Notes: generated by a model from the letters alone, not told the origin. DNA of 31,833 nucleotides from an uncultured Eubacteriales bacterium (GCA_934526185.1 CAKTAA010000022.1:1-31833), one strand, 5' to 3'. Numbered from the stretch's first letter, positions 16,677 to 23,980 are shown. Program-made: numbers and translations.

Positions 16677-16691
16677 AAGCGCCGGTTTCCG
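16660..16691 (+). other. Hairpin overlapping the prkC stop codon
   Basis: CGGAAACCG (16660-16668) pairs with CGGTTTCCG (16683-16691). After a 1x1 mismatch, inner CGCT/AGCG pairs close a short loop that contains the TAA stop. No U-tract follows, so it is not a terminator. Its position suggests a role in mRNA stability or in uncoupling rsgA translation from prkC. Confidence 0.55.
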
Positions 16692-16730
16692 TGTCAAACG
16701 GCGGAGCTTAGAGAGAAAGGCGGCGCACAT

Positions 16731-17672
16731 ATGGCTGAAAAATCCGGCATCATCTGCAAAGGTGTAGGCGGCAGATATGAAGTTCGGTTCGGAACGGGAG
16801 AAATGCTGTGCTGTCAGGCAAAGGGGACATTTCGACACGAGGGCGTCAAGCCGCTGGTCGGCGACCGCGTCCTTTTCCGCGGGGAGGACGGCGCGTCAGG
16901 CGAAGGACAGATCGTAAAAATTCTGCCGAGGAAAAACGCTCTGCTTCGTCCGCCGCTGGCCAACCTTGACATTCTCTTTCTTGTAGTTTCCGTAAAATCG
17001 CCTGCGCCTGCCCTGTCGATTGTAGACAAGATGACAACAATTGCAGATTTTGAACGGATCGAACCGATAATTATTGTCAACAAGGCAGACCTTGATCCGG
17101 AAACGGCCGAAAAGCTGGCGGATTTATACAGGAGGTGCGGTTTCACGGCAATTCTCACCTGCGCGCCGGACAAATCGGGCGTCTCCGATATAACAGCTTA
17201 TCTGAACACGTGGAAAGCGCCGGTGACCGCGGCGTTTTCCGGCGCATCCGGCGCGGGGAAATCAACGCTCATGAACGCACTGTTCCCTTCGCTTGAGATT
17301 CAGACCAATACGCTCAGCAGAAAAACGGAGCGGGGACGGCACACCACGCGCCATGTGGAGCTGTATCCCGTTTCAGCTCTGACGGAGGGAGGAGGCGGCA
17401 GTTATCTTGCTGACACGCCGGGCTTCAGCATGCTGGATTTTACGCGCTTTGATTTTTACGGAAAAGATGAGCTTCCCGAAACCTTCCGGGAGTTCCGTCC
17501 CTATCTCGGAAGATGTGCCTACCGGGATTGTACGCATACCAAGGAGGAGGGGTGTGCGGTGCTCGACGCTGTGCGGCGCGGACAAATCCCCCAAAGCCGC
17601 CATGAGAGCTTTCTTGAGATATATGACGCGCTGAAGGACAAGCGCGATTGGGATAAAACGTCGGGCAGATAG
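16731..17672 (+). CDS. rsgA: Ribosome small-subunit biogenesis GTPase RsgA
   Basis: A 313-residue circularly permuted GTPase that acts late in 30S assembly. An N-terminal OB fold (about 1-70) is followed by G motifs in the permuted order: G4 NKAD (117-120), G1 GASGAGKST (171-179) and G3 DTPG (228-231). The C-terminal zinc site is C262, C267, H269 and C275 (CAYRDCTHTKEEGC). RKTERGRHTTRH is the switch region that contacts the ribosome. SD GAGAGAAAGG. It ends the conserved block. In B. subtilis rpe and thiN (yloS) follow directly; here neither does. RsgA is another known (p)ppGpp-binding GTPase in Firmicutes. Confidence 0.96.
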   Translation: MAEKSGIICKGVGGRYEVRFGTGEMLCCQAKGTFRHEGVKPLVGDRVLFRGEDGASGEGQIVKILPRKNALLRPPLANLDILFLVVSVKSPAPALSIVDKMTTIADFERIEPIIIVNKADLDPETAEKLADLYRRCGFTAILTCAPDKSGVSDITAYLNTWKAPVTAAFSGASGAGKSTLMNALFPSLEIQTNTLSRKTERGRHTTRHVELYPVSALTEGGGGSYLADTPGFSMLDFTRFDFYGKDELPETFREFRPYLGRCAYRDCTHTKEEGCAVLDAVRRGQIPQSRHESFLEIYDALKDKRDWDKTSGR

Positions 17673-17834
17673 GGCTGCGGAATCTCTGGGTTTTCCGACC
17701 GGCGAAGCTTCGGTTCCGAACGGCTGTGTTCCGGCTGCAGCAGATCACCGGCAGATTTCGGCGGCTGGCAAACGGATTTCCTACAAAACATTTTTATGGA
17801 TTTCATTTTTTAGGTAGAAAATTCCGAAATGCTA
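17673..17834 (+). other. Gene-free region after rsgA
   Basis: No gene is readable here; the expected rpe and thiN are absent. Composition turns from GC-rich to AT-rich toward the promoter at 17835. No clear terminator for the rsgA transcript is visible, only a short CGAAGCTTCG palindrome near 17704. Confidence 0.35.
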
Positions 17835-17863
17835 TTGCAATTTTCTATATGATGTGGTATAAT
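17835..17863 (+). promoter_or_regulatory. Strong sigma-A promoter for diaminopimelate dehydrogenase
   Basis: TTGCAA (17835-17840), a 17-bp spacer and a perfect TATAAT (17858-17863). The leader to the ATG at 18034 would be about 160 nt, long enough to hold regulation, but I do not recognise a riboswitch such as the lysine element in it. Confidence 0.85.
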
Positions 17864-18033
17864 TAGAAAAATCGTTTAAATTTCTAATGTTTTTCCTGTG
17901 TTGTTTTTCTGCCAAAGAGAGCCTGCACTTGCTGCAAAGGCCGGACAGAAAACACTGAGAAACAGATAAGGAAAGGTCGCCAGAAGCCATTTTGCATCGC
18001 CCTTTTCAATTTCTTTCAGGGAGTGTGTTCTTT

Positions 18034-18918
18034 ATGCTGCGTGCCGCAATTTACGGATACGGCAACATCGGACGTTTTGTTCTGGAGGCATTGCTTGCCA
18101 GTCCGGATTTTGAAATTGCGGGTATTGTCAGCAGGCATTTGACCGAGTGTGAGCTGAACGGCGTAAAGGTCGCAAACCGCATTGACGAGCTGGGCAAGGT
18201 CGACGTAGCGATTCTTTGTGCGCCCAGCCGTTCGGTACCTGATTTGGCGGCGGAGCTTTTGAAAAAGGGAATTTATACGGTTGACAGCTTTGATATTCAT
18301 ACATCGGTGCCTGAGGTACGCGCGCGCCTGAACGCTGTGGCAAAAGGGAGCGGAACAGCCGCCATCATGGCTGCCGGCTGGGATCCCGGATCTGATTCTG
18401 TGATTCGGACGCTGATGGAGGCTATGGCCCCAAAGGGCATTACCTACACCAATTTCGGTCCCGGCATGAGCATGGGACATACGGTTGCGGTAAAAGCCAT
18501 TGAGGGTGTAAAAAATGCACTGTCTATGACCATCCCTGTGGGTACCGGCATTCACCGCCGTATGGTCTACATCGAGCTGGAGAAGGGATATGAGTTTTCG
18601 GCGGTAGCTGCGGCAATCAAGGCTGACGAATATTTCTGCCATGATGAAACACATGTGTTTGCAGTCGAAAGCGTGGATGCACTCAAGGACATGGGGCACG
18701 GCGTAGATCTCGTGCGCAAAGGCGTTTCCGGAAAAACGGACAGCCAGCGGATCCGTTTTACAATGGAAATCAACAATCCTGCACTCACAGGACAGATTTT
18801 AGTGGCAGCCGCAAGAGCGGTAAAAAAGCAGGAGCCGGGGTGCTATACACTGATAGAAATTCCGCCGGTGGATCTGCTGTCAGACAGCCGCGAAAATGCT
18901 GTACGCAGACTTGTTTGA
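18034..18918 (+). CDS. ddh: meso-Diaminopimelate D-dehydrogenase
   Basis: A 294-residue NADPH-dependent enzyme that converts tetrahydrodipicolinate to meso-diaminopimelate in one step, feeding lysine and peptidoglycan synthesis. The Rossmann loop is GYGNIGRF (8-15). Family segments are SFDIH, AAGWDPGSDS, NFGPGMSMGHTVAVKAIEGV and GTGIHRRMVYIEL. DETHVF, KGVSGKTDSQ and INNPALT follow. The protein is somewhat shorter than the roughly 326-residue Corynebacterium enzyme but matches the length seen in Clostridia. The ATG at 18034 has AGGGAG at SD distance; the longer frame from a TTG at 17992 lacks family similarity before residue 15. It stands alone, with its own promoter and a long leader. A weak hairpin (18941-18957) with TTTT follows the stop. 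Confidence 0.92.
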   Translation: MLRAAIYGYGNIGRFVLEALLASPDFEIAGIVSRHLTECELNGVKVANRIDELGKVDVAILCAPSRSVPDLAAELLKKGIYTVDSFDIHTSVPEVRARLNAVAKGSGTAAIMAAGWDPGSDSVIRTLMEAMAPKGITYTNFGPGMSMGHTVAVKAIEGVKNALSMTIPVGTGIHRRMVYIELEKGYEFSAVAAAIKADEYFCHDETHVFAVESVDALKDMGHGVDLVRKGVSGKTDSQRIRFTMEINNPALTGQILVAAARAVKKQEPGCYTLIEIPPVDLLSDSRENAVRRLV

Positions 18919-18940
18919 TTACAACTGAATCGTCTGAAGG

Positions 18941-18962
18941 CCTGTGTCACCAGACAGGTTTT
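18941..18962 (+). terminator. Weak intrinsic terminator after ddh
   Basis: CCTGT and ACAGG pair around an 8-nt loop and are followed by TTTT. The stem is short. Read-through into the adjacent tRNA-Ser (6 nt further) is possible. Confidence 0.4.
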
Positions 18963-18968
18963 CGATAC

Positions 18969-19059
18969 GGAGAAGTACTCAAGCTGGTGAAGAGGCGCCC
19001 CTGCTAAGGGTGTAGGTCGCGAAAGCGGCGCGAGAGTTCGAATCTCTCCTTCTCCGCCA
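18969..19059 (+). tRNA. tRNA-Ser (anticodon GCU)
   Basis: A complete class II tRNA with a long variable arm. The acceptor GGAGAAG pairs with CTTCTCC, discriminator G, and CCA is encoded (19057-19059). The anticodon loop is CTGCTAA, giving GCU, which reads AGC and AGU. The T arm is GAGAG/TTCGAAT/CTCTC. A 15-bp terminator follows at once. No separate promoter is obvious, so it may be transcribed together with ddh. Confidence 0.96.
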
Positions 19060-19060
19060 T

Positions 19061-19107
19061 AAGTCCACCGTGATTTTTATAGAATCACGGTGGACTTTCC
19101 CTATTTC
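19061..19107 (+). terminator. Intrinsic terminator after tRNA-Ser
   Basis: A perfect 15-bp stem (19061-19075 with 19083-19097; AAGTCCACCGTGATT and its complement) with a 7-nt loop, followed by TTCCCTATTTC. Confidence 0.8.
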
Positions 19108-19148
19108 ATTTCTTGTCATATGTGTTGTTTTGTGATAAAGTGAGTGCG

Positions 19149-19164
19149 GCAAATCAGGATTTGC
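19149..19164 (+). promoter_or_regulatory. Palindrome upstream of the XRE promoter, possible operator
   Basis: GCAAATCAGGATTTGC is a perfect 7-2-7 inverted repeat 31 bp before the -35 of the XRE gene. It fits an operator for a dimeric helix-turn-helix protein, perhaps autoregulation. This is inference from position and symmetry. Confidence 0.4.
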
Positions 19165-19195
19165 TTAAGGAATGGCAGATGTTAATTTGTGTTGC

Positions 19196-19224
19196 TTGCC
19201 GCAACGGGGGTTTCTCTGTATAAT
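19196..19224 (+). promoter_or_regulatory. Sigma-A promoter of the XRE regulator
   Basis: TTGCCG (19196-19201), a 17-bp spacer and a perfect TATAAT (19219-19224), about 20 nt before the first ATG; the leader is therefore very short. Confidence 0.7.
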
Positions 19225-19244
19225 GAAGGCGAAAGGAGGCATTC

Positions 19245-19757
19245 ATGATGCTAAACGAAAACATGAAAGCAATCAGAAAATCCAAAGGGCTCTCGCAGGA
19301 GGAGCTTGCAATCAAGTTGAATGTGGTGAGACAAACCGTCTCAAAATGGGAAGTGGGGCTGTCGGTTCCAGATGCCGATATGCTGATTTCCATAGCAGAG
19401 GTACTTGAAACACCTGTAAGCACGCTGCTTGGAGAAACCGTTGTTGAGACGAAGGCTGACGAACTAAGCGTAATTTCCGAGAAACTTGAGGTTATTAATC
19501 TACAGCTTGCTCAGAGAAAAGCAACGAGGCAAAAAGCGATTCATTGGCTTTTTATCTCACTATGTGCGATTATAATGGTTATTTTGGCGGTTCTATTTGT
19601 ATTGAATAGCCCTTACCTGGGGTGGGATTATAGTCACCCCGAAAACGCAGTTGTCGGAGTGGTGTTTCATGCATTTGAGTGGCTGTTCATTAGAATAGCA
19701 CCATTTGCCTTGATTGGATCGATTATTGGGGCTTGCTTAACGCGGAAGAGAGCGTGA
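19245..19757 (+). CDS. Membrane-anchored XRE-family helix-turn-helix regulator
   Basis: A 170-residue protein. Residues 1-60 are an HTH_3 domain (MKAIRKSKGLSQEELAIKL, VVRQTVSKWEVG, PDADMLISIAEVLETPVSTLLG). A short coiled linker (about 70-100, EKLEVINLQLAQRKA) leads to two predicted membrane helices, around 106-123 (WLFISLCAIIMVILAVLF) and around 145-165. This cytoplasmic DNA-binding plus membrane layout is common in Clostridia, and the targets are usually unknown. AGGAGG lies 5 nt before ATG 19245 and 8 nt before ATG 19248, so either may be used. No operon partner follows; the next 1.28 kb holds no clear gene. Confidence 0.85.
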   Translation: MMLNENMKAIRKSKGLSQEELAIKLNVVRQTVSKWEVGLSVPDADMLISIAEVLETPVSTLLGETVVETKADELSVISEKLEVINLQLAQRKATRQKAIHWLFISLCAIIMVILAVLFVLNSPYLGWDYSHPENAVVGVVFHAFEWLFIRIAPFALIGSIIGACLTRKRA

Positions 19758-19907
19758 CATTGTTCCGCTTTTCGGGAAAAAGGTCAGATTTATAAATTCC
19801 AGTTTGGCGGTATGTTTGCGGTTCCTCCTCTGTTTTAGCAGGGGGGAAACAGAGCAAAATGATGCACCTCTTAAATGGTTTCTATCAAAGTTTGGGTTAT
19901 TTGCCGT

Positions 19908-19940
19908 GAAAAACCGTTTTGCTTTGCAAAGCGGTTTTTC
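19908..19940 (+). terminator. Strong hairpin terminator downstream of the XRE gene
   Basis: GAAAAACCGTTTTGC (19908-19922) pairs with GCAAAGCGGTTTTTC (19926-19940): 15 bp with one G-U pair and a 3-nt loop. The T run is in the 3' arm and the A run in the 5' arm, so it could work in both directions. Confidence 0.65.
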
Positions 19941-20869
19941 AACTGAGTACGCCTAACGGCGCGTGCAGTTGCCCTTCGGTCAGTGAAGTTTCTGCGGAAA
20001 GCGGTCGTCGCACTTAACTTTACTTCGTGCAAAGGCACGATGCTTTACTTGGACAAAGCCCAAGCTTCTCGATAACATCTTTTTTGCAGCCCGTAGACAT
20101 GGGCACAAATCAGGAACAAATATAGGAAATGCAGCTTAAAAAAACCTTTGGTATGCAGCCAACGGGGGTTATTCGTTTACTCGAGTACGCCGCGTCTGTC
20201 GAAAATAATACGAAACCAAACAGCGTATTGCCTTTTCCGTCAAATGGAGTATTCGGGATGAAATTTTGAAGGAGAAAAGGATTGAATGACTATCGTACCA
20301 ATTTCAAGAGATAATGAAATATGAAAAATGCTGCCAGTTATGCGGAAAAGTGTAATGGACGCAGGAAAAAGTCTCGCCGGAGAAATGAAAGCGAATCGTT
20401 TTTGCGGGGCTGAAGGACGGATTGGCTTTTGGTTATTGAACATTGAGTGAAACCGACTGTATACCCGATGCACCCTGCCTTACATCCGTTATTTGTTTGT
20501 CGGAGAGTTGTTCTGAGAAACTAAAATATAGATTTAATTGGGCTATGTAACAACATCACAGAAAGATTTCTCCAAAAACAGTATACTGCAAAAAGACAGA
20601 AGGAGAGCTGATACGCCTGAAACGAAAAAGGAAAAAGCAAAGGCGAACCCCAGCGCTTGCTGTGAAAAAATATGCGCTCTGTCTGCTATAGAAATCCTTA
20701 TGGGGATTTATGCGCTCATTCACAAAGTAATGTGTCGGCTGCGGGAAATGTGCCGCCGAGTGTTCTGTGAGCGTAATTGAGTTAAGGTAAGTAAACAGCA
20801 AATGCAGAATCAACATGGACATGATTCTTTGCGGATTGTTTCTCTGACCATGGGTTTTCAATATTATGT

Positions 20870-20898
20870 TTGCAGGGTTTGGACTTTTATAGTATGAT
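20870..20898 (+). promoter_or_regulatory. Sigma-A promoter of the ccdA-tlpA set
   Basis: TTGCAG (20870-20875), a 17-bp spacer and TATGAT (20893-20898), giving a leader of about 130 nt before the ccdA ATG. Confidence 0.65.
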
Positions 20899-21036
20899 AC
20901 TGACATAGCAGTTCCCGGACTTGCTGCGATAATTCTTTCAACCCCCGTTCCCGGTGCGTTTATCGCCCCATGGGAGCTATGAAACAGTGAATCTGCCGGG
21001 CAAGCTGAGAAAGAAAAAAACGAATAGGAGGCACTT

Positions 21037-21702
21037 ATGCAATATTTCATTTCCTTTTTAGAAGGCATTATCACCTTTATTTCCCCCTGTCTTCTCCCGA
21101 TGCTGCCGATATACATTTCATACTTTGCCGGCGGCAATGAAGAGCGCAGTACAAAGAAAACACTAAAAAATGCGCTTGGCTTTGTTCTCGGTTTTACAGC
21201 AGTATTTGTTTTACTCGGCGCTCTTGCCGGAACACTCGGCGGTTTCTTAAAAGAGTATCAAACCGTTATCAATATCGCAACGGGCGGAGTCGTAGTGTTT
21301 TTCGGACTTCATTTTCTTGGGCTGTTTCAACTGAAGCTCTTCAAAGGAATGAAAGGATTTGGCAGAAGAAAAGAGTTGGGGTTTTTCTCCGCTGTTCTGT
21401 TCGGAATGATCTTTTCCATCGGTTGGACGCCGTGTGTTGGCGCTTTTCTCGGTTCGGCTTTGATGCTCGCATCTCAGCAGGGCGAAACGCTGACGGGAAT
21501 TTTAATGCTTCTTGCTTATTCATTCGGTCTCGGAGTTCCCTTTGCCGTAAGCGCAGTTCTGCTTGATAAACTGAAGTCTGCATTTCATTTCATTAAAAAG
21601 CATTACCGTATTATCAATACTGTATGCGGAATTGTGCTGATAGCTGTGGGTATACTGATGATGACGGGATTGCTGGGAAAAGCGCTCGGCTCGCTTGGAT
21701 AA
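21037..21702 (+). CDS. ccdA: CcdA-type transmembrane thiol-disulfide electron carrier
   Basis: A 221-residue membrane protein of the CcdA/DsbD-beta family with about six helices. It carries reducing equivalents from cytoplasmic thioredoxin across the membrane. The two redox cysteines are C18 in FISPCLLPMLP and C133 in GWTPCVGAFLG, both in the classical Pro-flanked contexts. AGGAGG precedes the ATG at ideal distance. The next gene is a membrane-anchored TlpA/ResA-like protein, the expected acceptor, and then a cytoplasmic thioredoxin, the expected donor. No cytochrome c or respiratory gene is nearby, so the pathway probably serves extracytoplasmic protein thiols or peroxide repair, not cytochrome maturation; this is inference. 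Confidence 0.92.
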   Translation: MQYFISFLEGIITFISPCLLPMLPIYISYFAGGNEERSTKKTLKNALGFVLGFTAVFVLLGALAGTLGGFLKEYQTVINIATGGVVVFFGLHFLGLFQLKLFKGMKGFGRRKELGFFSAVLFGMIFSIGWTPCVGAFLGSALMLASQQGETLTGILMLLAYSFGLGVPFAVSAVLLDKLKSAFHFIKKHYRIINTVCGIVLIAVGILMMTGLLGKALGSLG

Positions 21703-21833
21703 GGCGGGGGAATGCCCGATTGCATCTTTCGCCGCCCAAAGGAGCAGCCATTTTGCTTCTTAACGGAAAAGAACCGCGGAATACAGCGGTTGCGCAAATC
21801 GAAAGTTTGAGAAAAGGATGTGTGGTCATAATT

Positions 21834-22409
21834 ATGAAAAAATCTTGGAAATGGGTTATTATTGCAGCCATTTCGGCTGTGCTGTTCGCAGGCATCTTCT
21901 TTTTATACGGCGCTTTAAAAGAAAATTACGCCCCCGATCCGTTCTCGGATAAGCCGAAAAGCGCTCAGACAAGTGATTCAAATGAATCGGCCGATTACAC
22001 AGCTCCCGACTTTACTGTGCTTGACGAAAACGGAAATGCGGTAAAGCTGTCCGACTTTTTCGGCAAACCTATTGTCCTGAATTTTTGGGCGTCTTGGTGC
22101 TATTATTGCAAGGAGGAGATGCCTGATTTCAATGCGGCTTATCACGACAATCCCGACGTTCAGTTTATCATGGTGAATGTCACGGATGGCAATCAAGAAA
22201 CGATGTCTTCTGCAAAGAAATTTATTGAAGATTCTGAATACGATTTCCCTGTATTTTATGACACGGAACTGGATGCGTCGGCCAAGTACGGCGCTTCCGG
22301 ACTTCCGATGACGGTGTTTGTGAGTAAAGACGGCGAGCTTGTAACCTATGCTAAGGGAATGCTGAGCGCCGAAAACCTTAAAAAGGGTATTGACATGATC
22401 AAAGACTGA
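21834..22409 (+). CDS. Membrane-anchored TlpA/ResA-like thiol-disulfide oxidoreductase
   Basis: A 191-residue protein with an N-terminal membrane anchor (about 5-23, WVIIAAISAVLFAGIFFLY), a low-complexity linker (DSNESADY) and a thioredoxin-fold domain beginning APDFTVLDENGNAVKLSDF. The active site is W-C89-Y-Y-C92 (NFWASWCYYCKEEMP); the usual residue before the second Cys is Pro, so the Tyr here may alter redox potential. The cis-Pro loop is SGLPMTVF. It should face outside and receive electrons from CcdA (131 nt upstream). The ATG at 21834 has its SD-like AAAAGGA 14 nt away; an in-frame GTG at 21822 is closer to it and would add four residues, so the start is uncertain. Confidence 0.88.
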   Translation: MKKSWKWVIIAAISAVLFAGIFFLYGALKENYAPDPFSDKPKSAQTSDSNESADYTAPDFTVLDENGNAVKLSDFFGKPIVLNFWASWCYYCKEEMPDFNAAYHDNPDVQFIMVNVTDGNQETMSSAKKFIEDSEYDFPVFYDTELDASAKYGASGLPMTVFVSKDGELVTYAKGMLSAENLKKGIDMIKD

Positions 22410-22486
22410 ATGTGACATCATCACGGTAAATGGTTGAAAAACAGGTTATAATAGAATTACAGAAACAACAGAAAGGAGACTTTAAA

Positions 22487-22795
22487 ATGTCTGTAATAAA
22501 AATTGATCAAAGTAACTTCGAAAATGAGGTGTTAAAGAGCGAAAAACGAGTTCTGCTCGATTTCTACGCTGATTGGTGCGGGCCCTGCCGCACGGTTTCC
22601 CCCATTGTAGAGGAAATTGCAAACGAACACCCGGAATACAAAGTCGGCAAGGTAAATATCGACGAACAGCCGGAGTTGGCTTCCGCCTTTCGAGTCATGA
22701 GTATTCCTTCCCTCTTTGTGCTGGAAAACGGTAAGGTTGTAAATCAGGCACTGGGCGCAAAGCCCAAAGCGCAGATCCTCAATATGCTGAGATAA
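22487..22795 (+). CDS. trxA: Thioredoxin
   Basis: A 102-residue thioredoxin with the canonical active site W30-C31-G32-P33-C34 (DFYADWCGPCR), followed by VSPIVEEIA, the D/E-rich VNIDEQPELA strand and the cis-Pro loop MSIPSLFV. It reduces protein disulfides in the cytoplasm and is the probable electron donor to CcdA two genes upstream. GAAAGGAG lies 8 nt before the ATG at 22487; the longer frame from 22430 would read through this SD. A TATAAT (22447-22452) without a good -35 may add a secondary promoter. A terminator follows 8 nt after the stop, closing the ccdA-tlpA-trxA unit. Confidence 0.95.
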   Translation: MSVIKIDQSNFENEVLKSEKRVLLDFYADWCGPCRTVSPIVEEIANEHPEYKVGKVNIDEQPELASAFRVMSIPSLFVLENGKVVNQALGAKPKAQILNMLR

Positions 22796-22803
22796 ATTCA
22801 GAT

Positions 22804-22835
22804 AAAGCCGCAGAATATGCTCGGCGGCTTTTTCT
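22804..22835 (+). terminator. Intrinsic terminator after trxA
   Basis: AAAGCCGC (22804-22811) pairs with GCGGCTTT (22824-22831) and is followed by TTCTT; 8-bp stem and 12-nt loop. Confidence 0.75.
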
Positions 22836-23166
22836 TGCACCTTGTTCAGCATACACGATCATAGAGAGCAATTCCATTTAAGCGGGGCCAACCGCTTGTT
22901 TCGCAAAACAGTCAGAAACGGCTCTATGGCTATTGCAAAATGTAAAGGCAGCAAGCCGGACTCAATCGTGTCTTTGCCGGTACAATTCTGTAAATCCTCA
23001 GGTAGATATGCCCAGTTACTTATTGTAAAATCGGCGGCAATGAAAAAGGCAGGAAAGCCACCAACGCGTTTGAAGGTGTCGCTGTACAGTGCGTAAATCA
23101 GTTGTACTTGAGCATTCTGCGGGAAACGGGAGGGGAATCATACGGAACAGAAGAAATGCCGAAAAA
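22836..23166. other. Gene-free region between trxA and the tRNA operon
   Basis: An 84-codon plus-strand frame (22842-23096) overlaps the terminator region, has no SD and shows no recognised motif. A small perfect hairpin AAGCGG/CCGCTT (22877-22894) is present. No function is assigned. Confidence 0.35.
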
Positions 23167-23197
23167 GGAAAAACCTTGCAGACGGTTGCCTGCAAGG
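23167..23197 (-). terminator. Intrinsic terminator of the tRNA-Leu/tRNA-fMet operon
   Basis: Read on the minus strand: CCTTGCAG, an 8-nt loop, CTGCAAGG, then TTTTTCC. It lies 8 nt after the encoded CCA of the initiator tRNA. Confidence 0.85.
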
Positions 23198-23205
23198 CTA
23201 AAGTT

Positions 23206-23283
<78 letters not shown>

Positions 23284-23437
23284 ATATCTTGTACCATATG
23301 CAACATAATTAAAATTACACAATATTCCGTTTCTGCAAATTAGCGAGCAAACAAAATTTATGTGCCCAAACCAGACGTACCAAGAACGCTCACCAACATC
23401 GCTTGTCAAACGATAAGGAGATGCAGGCGCTGCCTGC

Positions 23438-23526
23438 TGGTGCCGGAAACCGGGCTCGAACCGGTACGGGAGCTGCCTCCCACGGGATTTTAAGTCCCGG
23501 GCGTCTGCCAATTCCGCCACTCCGGC
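23438..23526 (-). tRNA. tRNA-Leu (anticodon UAA)
   Basis: A minus-strand class II tRNA of 89 nt with encoded CCA. The acceptor is GCCGGAG/TTCCGGC. The anticodon loop CTTAAAA lies between CGGGA and TCCCG, giving UAA, which reads UUA and UUG. The long variable arm is GGGAGG...CTCCC. It is transcribed first, from the promoter at 23598-23626, followed by tRNA-fMet after 154 nt. Confidence 0.96.
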
Positions 23527-23597
23527 GCAATTTCCCGATTCAAAACATCTCAGAAAATACTATCTTACAACAAACTTATTAATCATGCAACATTTAC

Positions 23598-23626
23598 AGT
23601 ATACCACAAAAACGGGGCCCTGTCAA
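23598..23626 (-). promoter_or_regulatory. Strong sigma-A promoter of the tRNA operon
   Basis: On the minus strand: a perfect TTGACA (plus-strand TGTCAA 23621-23626), a 17-bp spacer and TATACT (plus-strand AGTATA 23598-23603). The first tRNA begins about 70 nt downstream. Confidence 0.9.
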
Positions 23627-23885
23627 GTGTTATATGAAAAAATAAAAATACAAATTGTTCCAAATAAATGGATTTATCGTCAGAGAGCAGCAGCCGGCCA
23701 TGTTTTTCCGGATAAGATGCAATCTTTTACTGCCGTACTGCTCCTTCACAAAGGGCAACATTGCCGATACACAATCGCTAAGAAGTATATGTCCCCGGAA
23801 ATTTCTGAAAATTTGTTTTTTCTTAAGAAAATTTCGAGCGCCCGTCAGGATCCTTTTTCGTTTGCTGTTTAAAAAAAACAGCTTA
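23627..23885 (+). other. AT-rich region without a gene upstream of the tRNA operon
   Basis: No SD-supported frame is seen. It ends in GCTGTTT/AAACAGC flanking an A-tract (23864-23882), just before the promoter at 23886, where it could act as an UP-like element. Confidence 0.35.
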
Positions 23886-23914
23886 TTGGCATTCTGAACA
23901 TCCCTCGGTATAAT
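23886..23914 (+). promoter_or_regulatory. Near-consensus promoter driving a very short transcript
   Basis: TTGGCA (23886-23891), a 17-bp spacer and a perfect TATAAT (23909-23914), preceded by an A-tract. The only thing downstream on this strand is a terminator 30 nt later. Confidence 0.75.
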
Positions 23915-23920
23915 CTACAT

Positions 23921-23980
23921 TTTCGGCTCGCGTTAATAGGACGGCCTCCCTTGTCCCGGCGGACAAGGGAGGCATCTTTT
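23921..23980 (+). ncRNA. Candidate small RNA of about 60 nt (promoter-terminator pair)
   Basis: Transcription from the promoter at 23886-23914 should begin near 23921. The strong terminator GCCTCCCTTGTCC/CGGC/GGACAAGGGAGGC (23944-23973) with TTTT at 23977-23980 ends it. The unpaired 5' part is only about 23 nt (including TTTTCGGCTCGCG). No ORF fits, and the next genes on both sides read the other way. It could be an sRNA, a decoy or an abortive transcript. Confidence 0.45.
23944..23980 (+). terminator. Strong intrinsic terminator
   Basis: A perfect 13-bp stem with a CGGC tetraloop, then ATCTTTTG. It points in the plus direction; the minus side has no U-tract, so it is not a good terminator for the minus-strand gene at 24066. 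Confidence 0.85.

Larger units (their letters stand above)
19758..21036 (+). other. Long region without a convincing gene between XRE and ccdA
   Basis: About 1.28 kb of mostly AT-rich sequence. It contains a hairpin CTCTGTTT/AAACAGAG (19828-19854), a strong terminator at 19908-19940, and a region (about 20150-20780) broken by stops in all frames that may be a decayed gene. An 80-codon plus-strand frame (20538-20780) begins without an SD and matches nothing I know. A 193-codon minus-strand frame (20556-21137) overlaps ccdA and is rejected. The region ends in the ccdA promoter. TTTACTTCGTGcAAAGG near 20022 resembles the sequence before rpoZ near 7192. Confidence 0.45.

Noticed and set aside
17864..18033. 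Riboswitch (for example lysine) in the ddh leader
   Set aside because: The 160-nt leader has the right length but shows none of the lysine riboswitch core sequences or an attenuator hairpin.
20556..21137. 193-codon minus-strand frame between XRE and ccdA
   Set aside because: It overlaps the start of ccdA and its promoter, has no SD and resembles no family.
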